In this document: positions 7,882-16,825 of the stretch, in pieces
Layout of the letters: each line of letters opens with the position of its first letter
Numbering within the stretch: the stretch's first letter is position 1
Assembly: GCA_903913145.1 (NCBI GenBank)
Contig: CAIWKC010000148.1
Coordinates: forward strand, 1-36,726
DNA length: 36,726 nucleotides
Source of the DNA: an uncultured Gallionellaceae bacterium
Lineage (GTDB): Bacteria > Pseudomonadota > Gammaproteobacteria > Burkholderiales > Gallionellaceae
Reading direction: 5' to 3'
Made by a program: the position numbers and the translations under genes
The notes under the pieces: model-generated
Told to the model about the DNA's origin: nothing
The model's database searches: none
The model's input: only the letters and a program-made list of their open reading frames with translations

Positions 7882-8739
7882 TCATGAAGTTTGTTTACTT
7901 TCTCCATCAACCAAGCTCCGCTCCACCAACAAAGAATGCAATCTGCGACTATCTGCCCGCAACACGGTAAATTGCCACTCTCCTAGCTGAATGATCTCAC
8001 TGCGTTTGGGGAGTTGGCCTGCGGCCTTGAGGACAAGGCCGCCTACGGTGTCACAGTTATCGTCGCTAAAATCCGTTCCAAGCGCTTCGTTAAAATCAGC
8101 GATTTCAGTTTCAGCTTTGACACGCCAATGCGCATCATCCTGGCGAATGATGTTGTCTTCGTCTTCATCAAAATCGTACTCGTCTGAGATGTCCCCGACA
8201 ATCTGTTCCAGCACGTCTTCAATTGTGACCATACCGCACACGCCACCATATTCATCCACAACCAGCGCAATGTGGTTGCGGTTGCTGCGAAAGTCCCGAA
8301 GGAGTACGTTAAGGCGTTTGGATTCTGGTACAAACACGGCAGGGCGCAGCATGTCGCGCACATCGAATTCTTCACCCGCGTAATAACGGAGTAAATCTTT
8401 TGCCAGCAAAATTCCGATAATGTTGTCTTTGTCTCCATCCGTAACGGGGAAACGCGAGTGCGCTGTTTCGATTACATAGGGAATAAATTCTTCGGGTGGC
8501 TGGCTGATGTCGATGACATCCATTTGAGCGCGGGGAAGCATGATTTCGCGCACCTGGCGCTCGGAGACCTGAATAACGCCTTCCATCATCGAGAGCGCAT
8601 CTGCGTCCAACAGGTTGCGCTCGTAAGCGCTGTGCAACAGTTCAATCAACTGTTCGCGATCTTCCGGTTCACGCAACAACAACATGGAGAGCCGTTCCAA
8701 CAGGGTGGGTTTGCTACCGTTACTTTCTGAACCGTCCAT
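7882..8739 (-). CDS. corC: Cytosolic CBS-domain transporter-associated protein CorC/HlyC
   Basis: The 285-residue protein has the CorC layout: an N-terminal helical part, the motif REIMLPRAQMDVIDI starting the first CBS domain (about 65-125), a second CBS domain ending in DEYGGVCGMVTIEDVLEQIVGD (about 130-195), and a C-terminal CorC/HlyC domain (about 205-280) like that of transporter-associated proteins. There is no membrane segment. The family is linked to Mg2+/Co2+ efflux and, in some bacteria, to membrane integrity. It is the last gene of miaB-ybeY-corC, 10 bases after ybeY. The lnt gene that usually follows is absent. A distant paralogue with membrane helices lies at 21668. Confidence 0.9.
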   Translation of the reverse strand: MDGSESNGSKPTLLERLSMLLLREPEDREQLIELLHSAYERNLLDADALSMMEGVIQVSERQVREIMLPRAQMDVIDISQPPEEFIPYVIETAHSRFPVTDGDKDNIIGILLAKDLLRYYAGEEFDVRDMLRPAVFVPESKRLNVLLRDFRSNRNHIALVVDEYGGVCGMVTIEDVLEQIVGDISDEYDFDEDEDNIIRQDDAHWRVKAETEIADFNEALGTDFSDDNCDTVGGLVLKAAGQLPKRSEIIQLGEWQFTVLRADSRRLHSLLVERSLVDGESKQTS

Positions 8740-8749
8740 ACACCAAACA

Positions 8750-9202
8750 TTAACTAACGAGATAGGGCGCAGGATACCTTAATTTGAGCATTAACGCAGT
8801 TTCGCGCGACTCCATCCTTTCGGCTTCTCGCTTTTTTTCATGGTCGTAACCCTGAAGATGTAAAGCAGCATGAATAGTTAGATGGGCGTAGTGAGCTAGC
8901 AAGTCCTTACTTTGTTCTTTCGCTTCACGGTAAACAACGGGGGCACAAATGACAACATCACCGTAGAGCGGATCGGTATCGTTATAAACAAAAGTAAGCA
9001 CGTTGGTAGCATAATCTTTATTCCGATAACTTAGATTAAGCGCTCGCCCTTCGATCTCATCAACGATGCGCAAAGCGATTTGAACATCTTGCTCCAATGC
9101 AACTTTGACCCAACGCCGAAACTGTTGACGCGTCGGTAGTGTTCGAGCTTTAGAGGCATATTGCACCGACAATGAAAGTTGATGAACCTCGTTCATTTTC
9201 AA
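8750..9202 (-). CDS. ybeY: Endoribonuclease YbeY (rRNA maturation factor)
   Basis: The 150-residue protein carries the UPF0054 zinc signature [11 protein letters not shown], with the three metal-binding histidines at 111, 115 and 121. Other family features are NVLTFVYND (about 67-75) and [10 protein letters not shown] (about 81-90). YbeY is a metalloendoribonuclease needed for 16S rRNA 3'-end processing and late 70S quality control. The start ATG overlaps the miaB stop by four bases, indicating translational coupling. Usually phoH (ybeZ) lies between miaB and ybeY, but not here. Confidence 0.93.
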   Translation of the reverse strand: MKMNEVHQLSLSVQYASKARTLPTRQQFRRWVKVALEQDVQIALRIVDEIEGRALNLSYRNKDYATNVLTFVYNDTDPLYGDVVICAPVVYREAKEQSKDLLAHYAHLTIHAALHLQGYDHEKKREAERMESRETALMLKLRYPAPYLVS

Positions 9203-10530
9203 TTTGCGCCGACCAATTCACCCCGTAAGGTATGCATAGATACGGCAACAATGGTCACTTCGACGAACTTGCCAACCATTTCGGCCGGACCAACGAAATT
9301 CACCACTCGGTTATTGTCAGTACGTCCAGCTAACTCACGCTGATCTTTTTTAGAAATACTTTCAACAACAACCCGTTGTGTCGTTCCCACCATTTTTTCG
9401 GCGACTGCATTTTCCAGTTCATCGATTCTGGATTTTAGCCGCTTCAAACGTGACATCTTGGTTTCGTAAGTCACTTCATCAGCCATTTCCGCTGCAGGAG
9501 TACCGGGTCTGGGGCTGTACAAAAAACTGAAACTGGCATCGAAACCCACCTCTTCGATCAATTTCATGGTTGCCTCAAAATCGCTTTCTGTCTCCCCGGG
9601 AAAGCCGACGATAAAGTCAGACGTAATGGATATATCAGGACGCAACGCGCGCACTTTGCGTATGATCGATTTATATTCTAACGCTGTGTACCCGCGCTGC
9701 ATTGCTGCAAGCACGCGATCCGAGCCGGATTGCACCGGCAGATGAAGATGGTTCGCAAGTTTCGGGGTATCTCCGTATAACTCAATCAGACGCGGTGTCA
9801 TTTCTCTGGGATGCGATGTCATGTAGCGCACACGCTGCATTCCTTCCAGGGCTGCAATCTCGCGAACCAAATATGCCAAGTCGACATTCTCGCCATCATC
9901 ATGCTCACCTGCATAAGCATTTACGTTTTGCCCTAACAAAGTGACTTCGCCCACGCCTTGTGCCACAAGACCTCGAATGTCGCGCATCACGTCTGCCAAG
10001 GGGCGAGAAAGTTCATTGCCACGTGTATAAGGCACCACGCAAAACGTGCAGAATTTGCTACACCCTTCCATAATGGACACATAAGCAGAACCGCTTGTCA
10101 TTTGGGGTGTTGGTAAGCTGTCGAATTTCTCAATCTCGGGAAAGCTGATGTCCATTTGCATACGTCCGCTGGTGCGCCGTGCAGCAATTAATTCCGGCAA
10201 TCGATGCAATGTTTGCGGGCCGAAAATGACATCCACATAAGGGGCACGCCGATAAATGGTTGCGCCTTCCTGACTGGCGACACAACCACCGACACCGATA
10301 ATCAAGTCTGGATTCGCCAACTTTAACGGACGCACCCGACCCAGATCCGAGAACACTTTTTCCTCGGCCTTCTCGCGTATCGAGCAAGTGTTGAACAGAA
10401 TGATGTCGGCATCTTCCGCTTTTTCGGTCAGTTCGATTCCTTCGCTTGCGCGCAAGACATCGGCCATTTTGTCGGAGTCATACTCATTCATTTGACAACC
10501 GAAGGTTTTAATAAAAAGTTTTTTTGTCAC
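9199..10530 (-). CDS. miaB: tRNA-2-methylthio-N6-dimethylallyladenosine synthase
   Basis: The 443-residue protein matches MiaB in length and domain order. The N-terminal UPF0004 domain has the three cluster cysteines C12 ([15 protein letters not shown]), C49 ([13 protein letters not shown]) and C83 ([11 protein letters not shown]). The radical-SAM domain has the CxxxCxxC cluster C157/C161/C164 in [19 protein letters not shown]-terminal TRAM domain covers about residues 375-440. It adds the methylthio group to position 37 of tRNAs reading UNN codons, using two [4Fe-4S] clusters. It heads the minus-strand cluster with ybeY and corC. Confidence 0.96.
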   Translation of the reverse strand: MTKKLFIKTFGCQMNEYDSDKMADVLRASEGIELTEKAEDADIILFNTCSIREKAEEKVFSDLGRVRPLKLANPDLIIGVGGCVASQEGATIYRRAPYVDVIFGPQTLHRLPELIAARRTSGRMQMDISFPEIEKFDSLPTPQMTSGSAYVSIMEGCSKFCTFCVVPYTRGNELSRPLADVMRDIRGLVAQGVGEVTLLGQNVNAYAGEHDDGENVDLAYLVREIAALEGMQRVRYMTSHPREMTPRLIELYGDTPKLANHLHLPVQSGSDRVLAAMQRGYTALEYKSIIRKVRALRPDISITSDFIVGFPGETESDFEATMKLIEEVGFDASFSFLYSPRPGTPAAEMADEVTYETKMSRLKRLKSRIDELENAVAEKMVGTTQRVVVESISKKDQRELAGRTDNNRVVNFVGPAEMVGKFVEVTIVAVSMHTLRGELVGAN

Positions 10531-10661
10531 GCGAGGTCTCGACCCATTGCCGACAAGGTCAGCTGAAAGTTTTTGTTAGCGGGGGTGGCAACAAGTTGGC
10601 AAATGAGCGAAATGACAGCTACAGCCAAATAATCAACCAGGGTGGTTTGTTCAAATAATCC

Positions 10662-10689
10662 TTGCACCCGCACTAAATTATACTAGGAT
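10662..10689 (+). promoter_or_regulatory. Possible sigma-70 promoter of the small membrane protein gene
   Basis: TTGCAC (10662-10667) and TAGGAT (10684-10689) are 16 bases apart, about 48 bases before the start of the 31-codon gene. TATACT at 10679-10684 is an alternative -10 without a good -35. Read by eye only. Confidence 0.3.
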
Positions 10690-10737
10690 TACCGCTTAGG
10701 TTCGGAAGTTGCAATTATTGCCAAGGGATAATCAAAC

Positions 10738-10833
10738 ATGAGCACCATCATCACCATCGTCGCAATTATCATTTTCTTTGTCGTCATCGGCTTCGCACTG
10801 AATATGATCAAAGAGTTATTCAAAAGCAAGTAA
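10738..10833 (+). CDS. 31-residue single-span membrane microprotein
   Basis: This gene is too short for the ORF track. The product runs MSTIITIVAIIIFFVVIGFA and then a short tail ending in KELFKSK. Residues 4-21 form one hydrophobic helix followed by a positively charged C-terminus, as in small inner-membrane regulatory proteins. An AAGGGA ribosome binding site lies 11 bases before the ATG and a possible promoter lies further up. I do not recognise the family. It stands alone on the plus strand between miaB and the outer-membrane protein gene, both on the minus strand, so it is not part of an operon. Confidence 0.6.
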   Translation: MSTIITIVAIIIFFVVIGFALNMIKELFKSK

Positions 10834-10957
10834 GAAGTACATTACCAGTATAGGAGGTTCCATTTTATTCTTTTTGACCCTTCAATTTCGCTTTTCAACT
10901 TCGTCTTCAAGCATGAGTTTACGGTCAAACCGACTCCAGACATCTCCCTTCTGACTT

Positions 10958-11740
10958 CTAAAGTGAGTCAAATGAGAGCGACAGAATTGTCTTTACTACC
11001 CAACCGTCAGATGAATGAGTTAACCCTTTACCGACTCCGATATTGATTTCAGTTTTGCCTAATTTCTTATCTACCACGAGCATAGGTAATTCATATTGTT
11101 GCTGAAAAGGTAACCACTTTGCAATTGAACCCGCTTCGACAAAGTATTCAATTCCCACATGAGTTTGCATGTCTATTTGGCGGACAACTTTAGCGGATGG
11201 TTCGAAAGTCATTTGCCGATCAACTCCAGTAAGCGGAACTGTGATGCTGGGATTTAACACCAGATGCCACCCATTTATCCTAATACCAAGGACTGCCCTC
11301 CATTCAGACTGCCAAGACTCAGGCATACCGACAGGATTGATGAAATTGATTTCTGAACGCCCTCCCCAGTAGAATCCATTCGTTTCATCATGCGGTGCTA
11401 TGTATTGCAATTCAGTATTGAGCCCCGTTTCATACCATACGTCATTGACTTGTTCGACAGGCAACTGCAAGCTTGCTTCCCAATTTTCTGCAATGCCATA
11501 GGTTGGTTCTACAATTTCCTGAAATACGTTCCCTTTTCCTAAGCTTTTGTTAACTGCCGGCTGGGCAATGTTTGCTTGAAATTCAAGTCCAAATTTACCT
11601 TGTTCCAAAATATCATCAGTTACAACTCGCATATCTGCTGGCGCAGCACTTACAGAACCTATAAAAATTAGTGTTAGGAACAGTACTAAAGTCAGGCAAC
11701 TTCTTATAGATCGAGAATATTTTAATAAATATGAATGCAT
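10958..11740 (-). CDS. Predicted outer-membrane beta-barrel protein, function unknown
   Basis: The 260-residue protein has a signal peptide: basic residues near the start, a hydrophobic stretch (about 16-28), and a likely signal-peptidase I site after SVSA at residue 32. The mature part is made of alternating hydrophobic/polar strands such as EINIGVGKGLTH and VLNPSITVPLTG, and ends in LSLSFDSL, which is compatible with an outer-membrane barrel although the last residue is Leu rather than Phe. It resembles the loosely defined putative transporter/MetA-pathway-type porins, but that is a fold-level impression only. It is a single gene; no cofactor motif or partner gene indicates a substrate. Confidence 0.55.
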   Translation of the reverse strand: MHSYLLKYSRSIRSCLTLVLFLTLIFIGSVSAAPADMRVVTDDILEQGKFGLEFQANIAQPAVNKSLGKGNVFQEIVEPTYGIAENWEASLQLPVEQVNDVWYETGLNTELQYIAPHDETNGFYWGGRSEINFINPVGMPESWQSEWRAVLGIRINGWHLVLNPSITVPLTGVDRQMTFEPSAKVVRQIDMQTHVGIEYFVEAGSIAKWLPFQQQYELPMLVVDKKLGKTEINIGVGKGLTHSSDGWVVKTILSLSFDSL

Positions 11741-11819
11741 AAACGAACCTCGTTACACCTATATTCATTTATTTGAATTGCCGCTCTTGTGCCAGATTTG
11801 TTTCATAAGGAGTTGAATC

Positions 11820-11912
11820 ATGCAAAGTTACCTGCTGGCAGCTTGCGAGTATAAATTCCATCATCTGCCGTTTATCACAGTGCCGATTGAGACGCATATT
11901 TACTCTCATTAA
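11820..11912 (+). CDS. Candidate 30-residue small ORF
   Basis: ATG at 11820 is preceded by AAGGAGTTGAATC, an excellent ribosome binding site, and opens 30 codons beginning MQSYLLAACEYKFHHL and ending IETHIYSH. It lies on the plus strand between two minus-strand genes, and its stop overlaps the livF stop on the other strand. No membrane helix or known motif is present. It may be a real microprotein or a chance ORF behind a fortuitous ribosome binding site. Confidence 0.3.
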   Translation: MQSYLLAACEYKFHHLPFITVPIETHIYSH

Positions 11913-12637
11913 GCACCCAGATAGGCGCGTTGAATTGCATCACTTCCAAGCAATTCGTTTGCATCGCCCAAAAGGGTAATTTTGCCGCTTTCCAGTACGT
12001 AGCCGCGTTGAGATATTTCCAATGCCAATTTGGCGTTTTGTTCCACAAGCAGAATGGAAACTCCCTGGGCTGAAATTTCCCTGATCGTTTCAAATATTTT
12101 CGTCACCATCATCGGGGCGAGTCCCATGCTTGGCTCATCCAGCATCAATAGTTTCGGACGGCTCATCAACGCGCGCGCGATGGCAACCATTTGCTGCTCT
12201 CCACCTGAAAGTGTGCCTGCCAATTGAGTGCGCCGTTCGGCGAGACGGGGAAATAATTCGTACATGCGTTCGAGATCGGCGTTGATCTGTTTGACGTCAC
12301 TGCGGATATAAGCACCCATTTGCAGATTTTCTGCCACGCTGAGTCGAGCGAAAATACCACGCCCTTCGGGTACCAGTGCCATACCGGCACTGACACGCCG
12401 GTGCGACGGGATGTGATGCAGCGATTTGCCTTCGTAATGTAATTTGCCAACCGTGCAATGTATTAGCCCGGCAAGCGCTTTGAGCGTAGTTGTCTTGCCC
12501 GCACCGTTGCTTCCGATGAGTGCTACGAGCTCGCCAGTATTGATATGCAGATCGATTCCCTTAAGTGCATGGATACCGCCGTAGGAGACTTTGAGGTCGT
12601 GAACTTCGAGGATTGACGAAAACTTGGTTGGACTCAC
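11909..12637 (-). CDS. livF: Branched-chain amino-acid ABC transporter, ATP-binding protein LivF
   Basis: The 242-residue ATPase has Walker A GSNGAGKTT, the ABC signature LSGGEQQ, Walker B LLMLDEPS and the switch histidine region replaced by VEQN as usual in LivF (LLVEQNAKLAL). Length and the YVLESGKITLLGDANEL tail match LivF. It powers uptake together with LivG. It is last in the livKHMGF operon and overlaps livG by four bases. Confidence 0.93.
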   Translation of the reverse strand: MSPTKFSSILEVHDLKVSYGGIHALKGIDLHINTGELVALIGSNGAGKTTTLKALAGLIHCTVGKLHYEGKSLHHIPSHRRVSAGMALVPEGRGIFARLSVAENLQMGAYIRSDVKQINADLERMYELFPRLAERRTQLAGTLSGGEQQMVAIARALMSRPKLLMLDEPSMGLAPMMVTKIFETIREISAQGVSILLVEQNAKLALEISQRGYVLESGKITLLGDANELLGSDAIQRAYLGA

Positions 12638-13413
12638 GCGGCTTCTCCACCAAGATACGCCGCAATTACTGCCGGATCTCGGCGCACATCTTCCGGCCTT
12701 CCTTCGGCGATTTTTTTGCCGTAATCCAATACAGCGACGCGGTCACATAGGCCCATAATGAGTTTGACATCGTGCTCAATCAGCAACACGGTGATGCCAT
12801 CGTTGCGTATAGATTGCAGCAAGGTTTTCAGACTTTCAGTTTCTGTAGCGTTCATTCCCGCGACGGGTTCGTCGAGCGCCAGTAACTTGGGTTCGGTTGC
12901 CAAGGCGCGCGCGATCTCCAGCCTGCGCTGCTCCCCGTAGGAAAGATTTTTTGCCAACGTATTGACCGGACGTTGTATACCCACATAGTGCAACAATTCA
13001 CGGGCGCGCTCTGCAATATCAAGTTCTTCTGTGCGGGCAGATGAATTACGACTCAGGGCCCCCCAAATTCCGGTTCGCGTTCTCACATGCCTGCCAACCA
13101 TGATATTTTCCAGCACGCTCATATTGGCAAACAGACGTATATTTTGAAAAGTTCGTGCAATGCCCGCCTGTGCCAGCAAATGAGGCTTGCTTCGCTCAAA
13201 TACATTTCCGTCAAAGTTAAAAGTCCCATGATCCATTTGATATAGACCTGTGATGACATTAAACAGCGTGGTTTTTCCAGCTCCGTTAGGCCCGATTAAA
13301 CCGTAGATTTCACCCTCTTGAATATACAAAGAAACATCGGCCAATGCGGTTACTCCGCCAAAGTGTTTACACACGCCTGTCAACTCCAGAAGCTTTTTAT
13401 CTGGATGCGTCAT
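12634..13413 (-). CDS. livG: Branched-chain amino-acid ABC transporter, ATP-binding protein LivG
   Basis: The ORF track starts at 13458, but the ATG at 13413 (MTHPDKKLLELTGV) is preferred because AGGAAA lies 8 bases upstream of it and it leaves only a short overlap with livM. This gives 259 residues. Walker A is GPNGAGKTT, the signature LSYGEQRRLEIARAL, Walker B LLALDEPVAGMN, and the switch histidine is in LLIEHDVKL. The insertion after Walker A typical of LivG (GIARTFQNIRLF) is present. It pairs with LivF as the heterodimeric motor. Confidence 0.93.
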   Translation of the reverse strand: MTHPDKKLLELTGVCKHFGGVTALADVSLYIQEGEIYGLIGPNGAGKTTLFNVITGLYQMDHGTFNFDGNVFERSKPHLLAQAGIARTFQNIRLFANMSVLENIMVGRHVRTRTGIWGALSRNSSARTEELDIAERARELLHYVGIQRPVNTLAKNLSYGEQRRLEIARALATEPKLLALDEPVAGMNATETESLKTLLQSIRNDGITVLLIEHDVKLIMGLCDRVAVLDYGKKIAEGRPEDVRRDPAVIAAYLGGEAA

Positions 13414-14497
13414 ACACCGTTTCCTGTTCTTGGTGCACAGTAGCTTCATCAGGCGCAAGTTCTCGACGATGCTGGCTGGATGGCCACAATCCCGCAGGTC
13501 GCCATAGCATCACCAGAATCAGCGCCAGTCCGAACATCAGCATGCGCAGGCTTTCCGGGTCAATCAATATCTTGCCTAATATTGCCTCCTGCAACGGGCC
13601 GGCTCCGTGCCGAAACGCTTCCGGCAATATCACCAGCAATACACCGCCCAGCACCACGCCGGTGATATTGCCCATGCCTCCCAACACCACCATACACAGG
13701 ATCATAACGGATTCCATCAGACTAAAACTTTCCGGGCTGACGAAGCCCTGAAAGCCCGCGAACAAGCCGCCGGAAAGCCCGCCGAAGGTTGCACCCATCG
13801 CGAAAGCGAGTAACTTGATATTGCGCGTATTGATGCCCATCGCCGAGGCGGCAATTTCATCTTCGCGTATTGCCATCCATGCCCGACCGATGCGAGAGTT
13901 TTGCAAACGCAGTGAAACAAATATCACAAGCAGGGTGAACCCCAGAAACAGATAGTAGTGCAGGTGTACTGTTGTGAAGTCCATGCCCAAGAACTCGTGT
14001 GTTTTGGCAAATGAAAAATCACCGATTCGCAGCGGATCGATCATGCTGATACCCTGCGGGCCGTTCGTTATGTTGACCGGTGCATTCAGATTGTTCATGA
14101 AGATGCGCACGATCTCGCCAAAACCCAATGTAACGATGGCCAGATAGTCTCCACGCAAACGCAAAGTTGGCGCGCCCAGCAACACTCCAAAAAAACAGGC
14201 CAGCAATGCACCTAATGGCAACACTATCCAGATTGGCCAATGCAGTCCGAATTGCGGCGAACAAAAAAGCGCATAAGTGTAGGCACCCACCGCGAAAAAT
14301 GCGATGTAACCCAGATCAAGCAAACCCGCATACCCCACCACGATGTTCAGACCTAATGCCAGCATGATATAGAGCAAAGCAAAGTCTGCAATTCGCACCC
14401 AGCCGTGTCCAAGCAACGCATCCGTGACAAAAGGAAATACGAGCAGCGCAATCACTAAAGCGGCGAACAGTGGTTTGGATTTTAGATTGAATTTCAT
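13397..14497 (-). CDS. livM: Branched-chain amino-acid ABC transporter permease LivM
   Basis: The 366-residue membrane protein has about ten hydrophobic segments and the LivM-type sequences YIMLALGLNIVVGYAGLLDLG (shown here in part) and RLRGDYLAIVTLGFGEI near the middle, the EAA-like loop contacting the ATPases. The C-terminal 35 residues are hydrophilic. It forms the translocation path with LivH. Its start overlaps the livH stop by four bases, and its end overlaps livG, so the genes are translationally coupled. Confidence 0.92.
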   Translation of the reverse strand: MKFNLKSKPLFAALVIALLVFPFVTDALLGHGWVRIADFALLYIMLALGLNIVVGYAGLLDLGYIAFFAVGAYTYALFCSPQFGLHWPIWIVLPLGALLACFFGVLLGAPTLRLRGDYLAIVTLGFGEIVRIFMNNLNAPVNITNGPQGISMIDPLRIGDFSFAKTHEFLGMDFTTVHLHYYLFLGFTLLVIFVSLRLQNSRIGRAWMAIREDEIAASAMGINTRNIKLLAFAMGATFGGLSGGLFAGFQGFVSPESFSLMESVMILCMVVLGGMGNITGVVLGGVLLVILPEAFRHGAGPLQEAILGKILIDPESLRMLMFGLALILVMLWRPAGLWPSSQHRRELAPDEATVHQEQETVYDASR

Positions 14498-15417
14498 GCG
14501 CGCTCCGCAACTCGCTCACCGAGCAAACCGGTTGGCCGGAACACAAGCACCGCGATCAAAACGAAGAAAGCAAACACATCCTGATAATTGCTGCCAAAAA
14601 AACCTCCGCTCAGATCGCCGATATATCCAGCGCCAAGACTCTCGATCAAACCGAGCATCACGCCGCCCAACATCGCTCCGCGCAGATTGCCGATGCCGCC
14701 AAGTACCGCAGCGGTAAAGGCTTTCAGCCCGAGCATGAAACCCATGTAGTAATGCACGATGCCGTAATTGGCACTGACCATAAAGCCCGCCACTGCGGCG
14801 AGTGCCGAACCCAGCATAAAGGTGGCGGAAATTACGCGATTGATATCCACACCCATTAAAGCTGCGGCAGATGGGTTTTCTGCGACAGCACGCATGGCAC
14901 GACCGAAGCGGCTACGATGAATCAACAACATTAATCCCGACATCATCAGCAAAGCAACTATCACAATACCCAGTTGTACATCGGTGATGATCGCTCCACC
15001 CACGGCATGCAAACTGTTGGCGAAGGGCTGCGGGAAAGCGTGATATTCGCGCCCCCATATCATCATTGCCAATGTTTGCAGCACGATGGAAACACCGATT
15101 GCTGTGATCAAGGGCGCTAGGCGCGGGGCATTGCGCAAGGGGCGATAAGCGACTCGTTCGATTGTATAGCCGAGTGCCATACACGCAACGATTGCAACAA
15201 ACAAGCTGACCAAGATGGCCAGCACCGGAGCAACAGCTAATCCCAGCAAGACTTGGAGCGACGTCAGCGCAACCATCGCGCCGACCATTACCACTTCACC
15301 ATGTGCGAAATTAATCAGGCCGAGAATACCGTAGACCATGGTGTAGCCAAGTGCAACCAGTGCGTACACGCTGCCTTGTACCAAACCGTTGATGATTTGT
15401 TGTAGAAAAATATCCAC
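14494..15417 (-). CDS. livH: Branched-chain amino-acid ABC transporter permease LivH
   Basis: The 307-residue protein has the usual LivH length, about eight membrane helices, the N-terminal GLVQGSVYALVALGYTMVYG region and the loop GRAMRAVAENPSAAALMGVD that couples to the ATPases. It lies directly after livK but is separated from it by a perfect inverted repeat (15426-15493) that may lower readthrough. It forms the membrane channel with LivM. Confidence 0.93.
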   Translation of the reverse strand: MDIFLQQIINGLVQGSVYALVALGYTMVYGILGLINFAHGEVVMVGAMVALTSLQVLLGLAVAPVLAILVSLFVAIVACMALGYTIERVAYRPLRNAPRLAPLITAIGVSIVLQTLAMMIWGREYHAFPQPFANSLHAVGGAIITDVQLGIVIVALLMMSGLMLLIHRSRFGRAMRAVAENPSAAALMGVDINRVISATFMLGSALAAVAGFMVSANYGIVHYYMGFMLGLKAFTAAVLGGIGNLRGAMLGGVMLGLIESLGAGYIGDLSGGFFGSNYQDVFAFFVLIAVLVFRPTGLLGERVAERA

Positions 15418-15425
15418 GGATTATT

Positions 15426-15493
15426 CGTAGGGGCGTATGGCAATACGCCCCTGTTGGCATATCGGAAAAGGCGTATTGCCATACGCCCCTACG
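15426..15493. repeat. 24-bp perfect inverted repeat between livK and livH (REP-like)
   Basis: CGTAGGGGCGTATGGCAATA continuing to 15449 is repeated as its exact reverse complement at 15470-15493, with a 20-base spacer. Each arm also contains the smaller palindrome GGCGTATGGCAATACGCC. There is no T-run, so it is not a classical terminator. GTAGGGGCG...CGCCCCTAC-type repeats occur in intergenic regions of many bacteria. Here the hairpin could stabilise livK mRNA and reduce expression of the downstream genes. Confidence 0.8.
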
Positions 15494-15496
15494 CGA

Positions 15497-16708
15497 TCAA
15501 TGTGTTGCAGCCCCGCCCATTGTTTCTACTGCTTGCCACTTGCCCTGATGCACTTGATACATTGTCACCGCGCCGCCTTTTAGATCGCCCTTTTCATCGA
15601 AAGCGATCTTTGCGGTAACGCCGTCAAGTACCACCTTGCCCAGTTCTGGTAGGTATTTCGCCGGTTCAGCCGAGCCAGCTTTTTGCATGGCGGCTATCAT
15701 CACGTTTACCGCATCGTAGCAATACGGCGCGTACAGTTGGATAGGCTGTTTGAACTGCGCCTCATAGCGCGCCGCAAAATCGCGCCCACTCGGCATTTTG
15801 TCCAATGGTACTCCCGGCAATGAAGCATAGGCACCCTCGGCTGCAGCCGCCGCATTGTCTATAAACTTCGGGGTGTAACCGCCATCGCCCATCATGAACT
15901 GGGTCTTCATTCCCAAACCGCGCATTTGTTTGACCATGGGAGCGCCCTGTGGATCCATACCACCGAAGAAAATCAAATCAGGCTGTTTGCCTTTGATTGT
16001 CGTCAACACGGCAGCAAAATCAACCGCCTTGTCGGTTGTGTACTCACGCGCAATTATTTGCGCACCGTTGTTTTGAGCTGACTTTACGAATTCATCCGCA
16101 AGTCCTTGCCCGTATGCGGTACGATCATCAATCACTGCAATTTTGTTTGCCTTAAGGTTTTTTGCCGCGAATTCACCCAGCACTTTACCTTGCTGGCTAT
16201 CGTTGGACATCACGCGAAACGCAGTCTTAAATCCCTGGGCGGTGTAAGCAACTGCGGTGGCCGAAGGGGAAATTTGCGGAATACCATTGTCACTGTAAAT
16301 TCTGGAAGCAGGAATAGTTGTACCGGAATTCAGATGGCCAATAACGCCATTTACTTTTGCATCGACTAATTTTTGCGCAACGATCGTCGCCGTCTTGGGA
16401 TCAGTCTGATCGTCTTCGCTCAGCAATTCAAAGCGCACTTTCTTGCCACCTATGATCACGCCTTTGGCGTTGGCATCTTCTATTGCCATACGCGTGCCGT
16501 TTTCATTGTCTTTGCCGATATGCGCTTGCGGCCCGGTGAGAGGTGCCGATGCCCCTATTTTTACTACCAGTTCCGCGGCGTCATTTGAATGAGCAGACTG
16601 AGTTTCAGTTTTATTGCAACCCACCAAAGTGAACGCGGCAATCAGTGCAAACAATGTTGGAAATTTATTGGAAGGCATAGTGGTGTGTGGTAAGTTAATT
16701 GTATTCAA
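15497..16708 (-). CDS. livK: Branched-chain amino-acid ABC transporter substrate-binding protein (periplasmic lipoprotein)
   Basis: The 403-residue product belongs to the type I periplasmic binding proteins of the Leu/Ile/Val family, with KIGASAPLTGPQAHIGKDNE at the start of the mature domain, AIEDANAKG and the GVIGHLNSGTTIPAS ligand-pocket region. The leader contains a lipobox, TLVGC, with the lipidated cysteine at residue 31. The second Met (16678, MPSNKFPTL) gives a more usual lipoprotein leader; neither start has a clear Shine-Dalgarno sequence. It captures substrate for LivHMGF. Paralogues of this family bind amides, urea or other amino acids, so specificity is not proven. Confidence 0.9.
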   Translation of the reverse strand: MNTINLPHTTMPSNKFPTLFALIAAFTLVGCNKTETQSAHSNDAAELVVKIGASAPLTGPQAHIGKDNENGTRMAIEDANAKGVIIGGKKVRFELLSEDDQTDPKTATIVAQKLVDAKVNGVIGHLNSGTTIPASRIYSDNGIPQISPSATAVAYTAQGFKTAFRVMSNDSQQGKVLGEFAAKNLKANKIAVIDDRTAYGQGLADEFVKSAQNNGAQIIAREYTTDKAVDFAAVLTTIKGKQPDLIFFGGMDPQGAPMVKQMRGLGMKTQFMMGDGGYTPKFIDNAAAAAEGAYASLPGVPLDKMPSGRDFAARYEAQFKQPIQLYAPYCYDAVNVMIAAMQKAGSAEPAKYLPELGKVVLDGVTAKIAFDEKGDLKGGAVTMYQVHQGKWQAVETMGGAATH

Positions 16709-16778
16709 AGTATTGACGGCAGGATTATGCGTAGCCCCAAACTCCTTGTCAATTGGTGGCGGAGGGAATTCGAAACAT

Positions 16779-16802
16779 AAAAAAGGTCGGCTTACACCGA
16801 CC
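16779..16802 (-). terminator. Rho-independent terminator of the cytochrome lipoprotein gene
   Basis: On the minus strand GGTCGG-TGTAAG-CCGACC is followed at once by six Ts (A-run 16779-16784), 24 bases after the stop of the gene at 16826. It isolates that gene from livK. Confidence 0.85.
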
Positions 16803-16825
16803 GTTTAAATACGCTCACGAATTTC

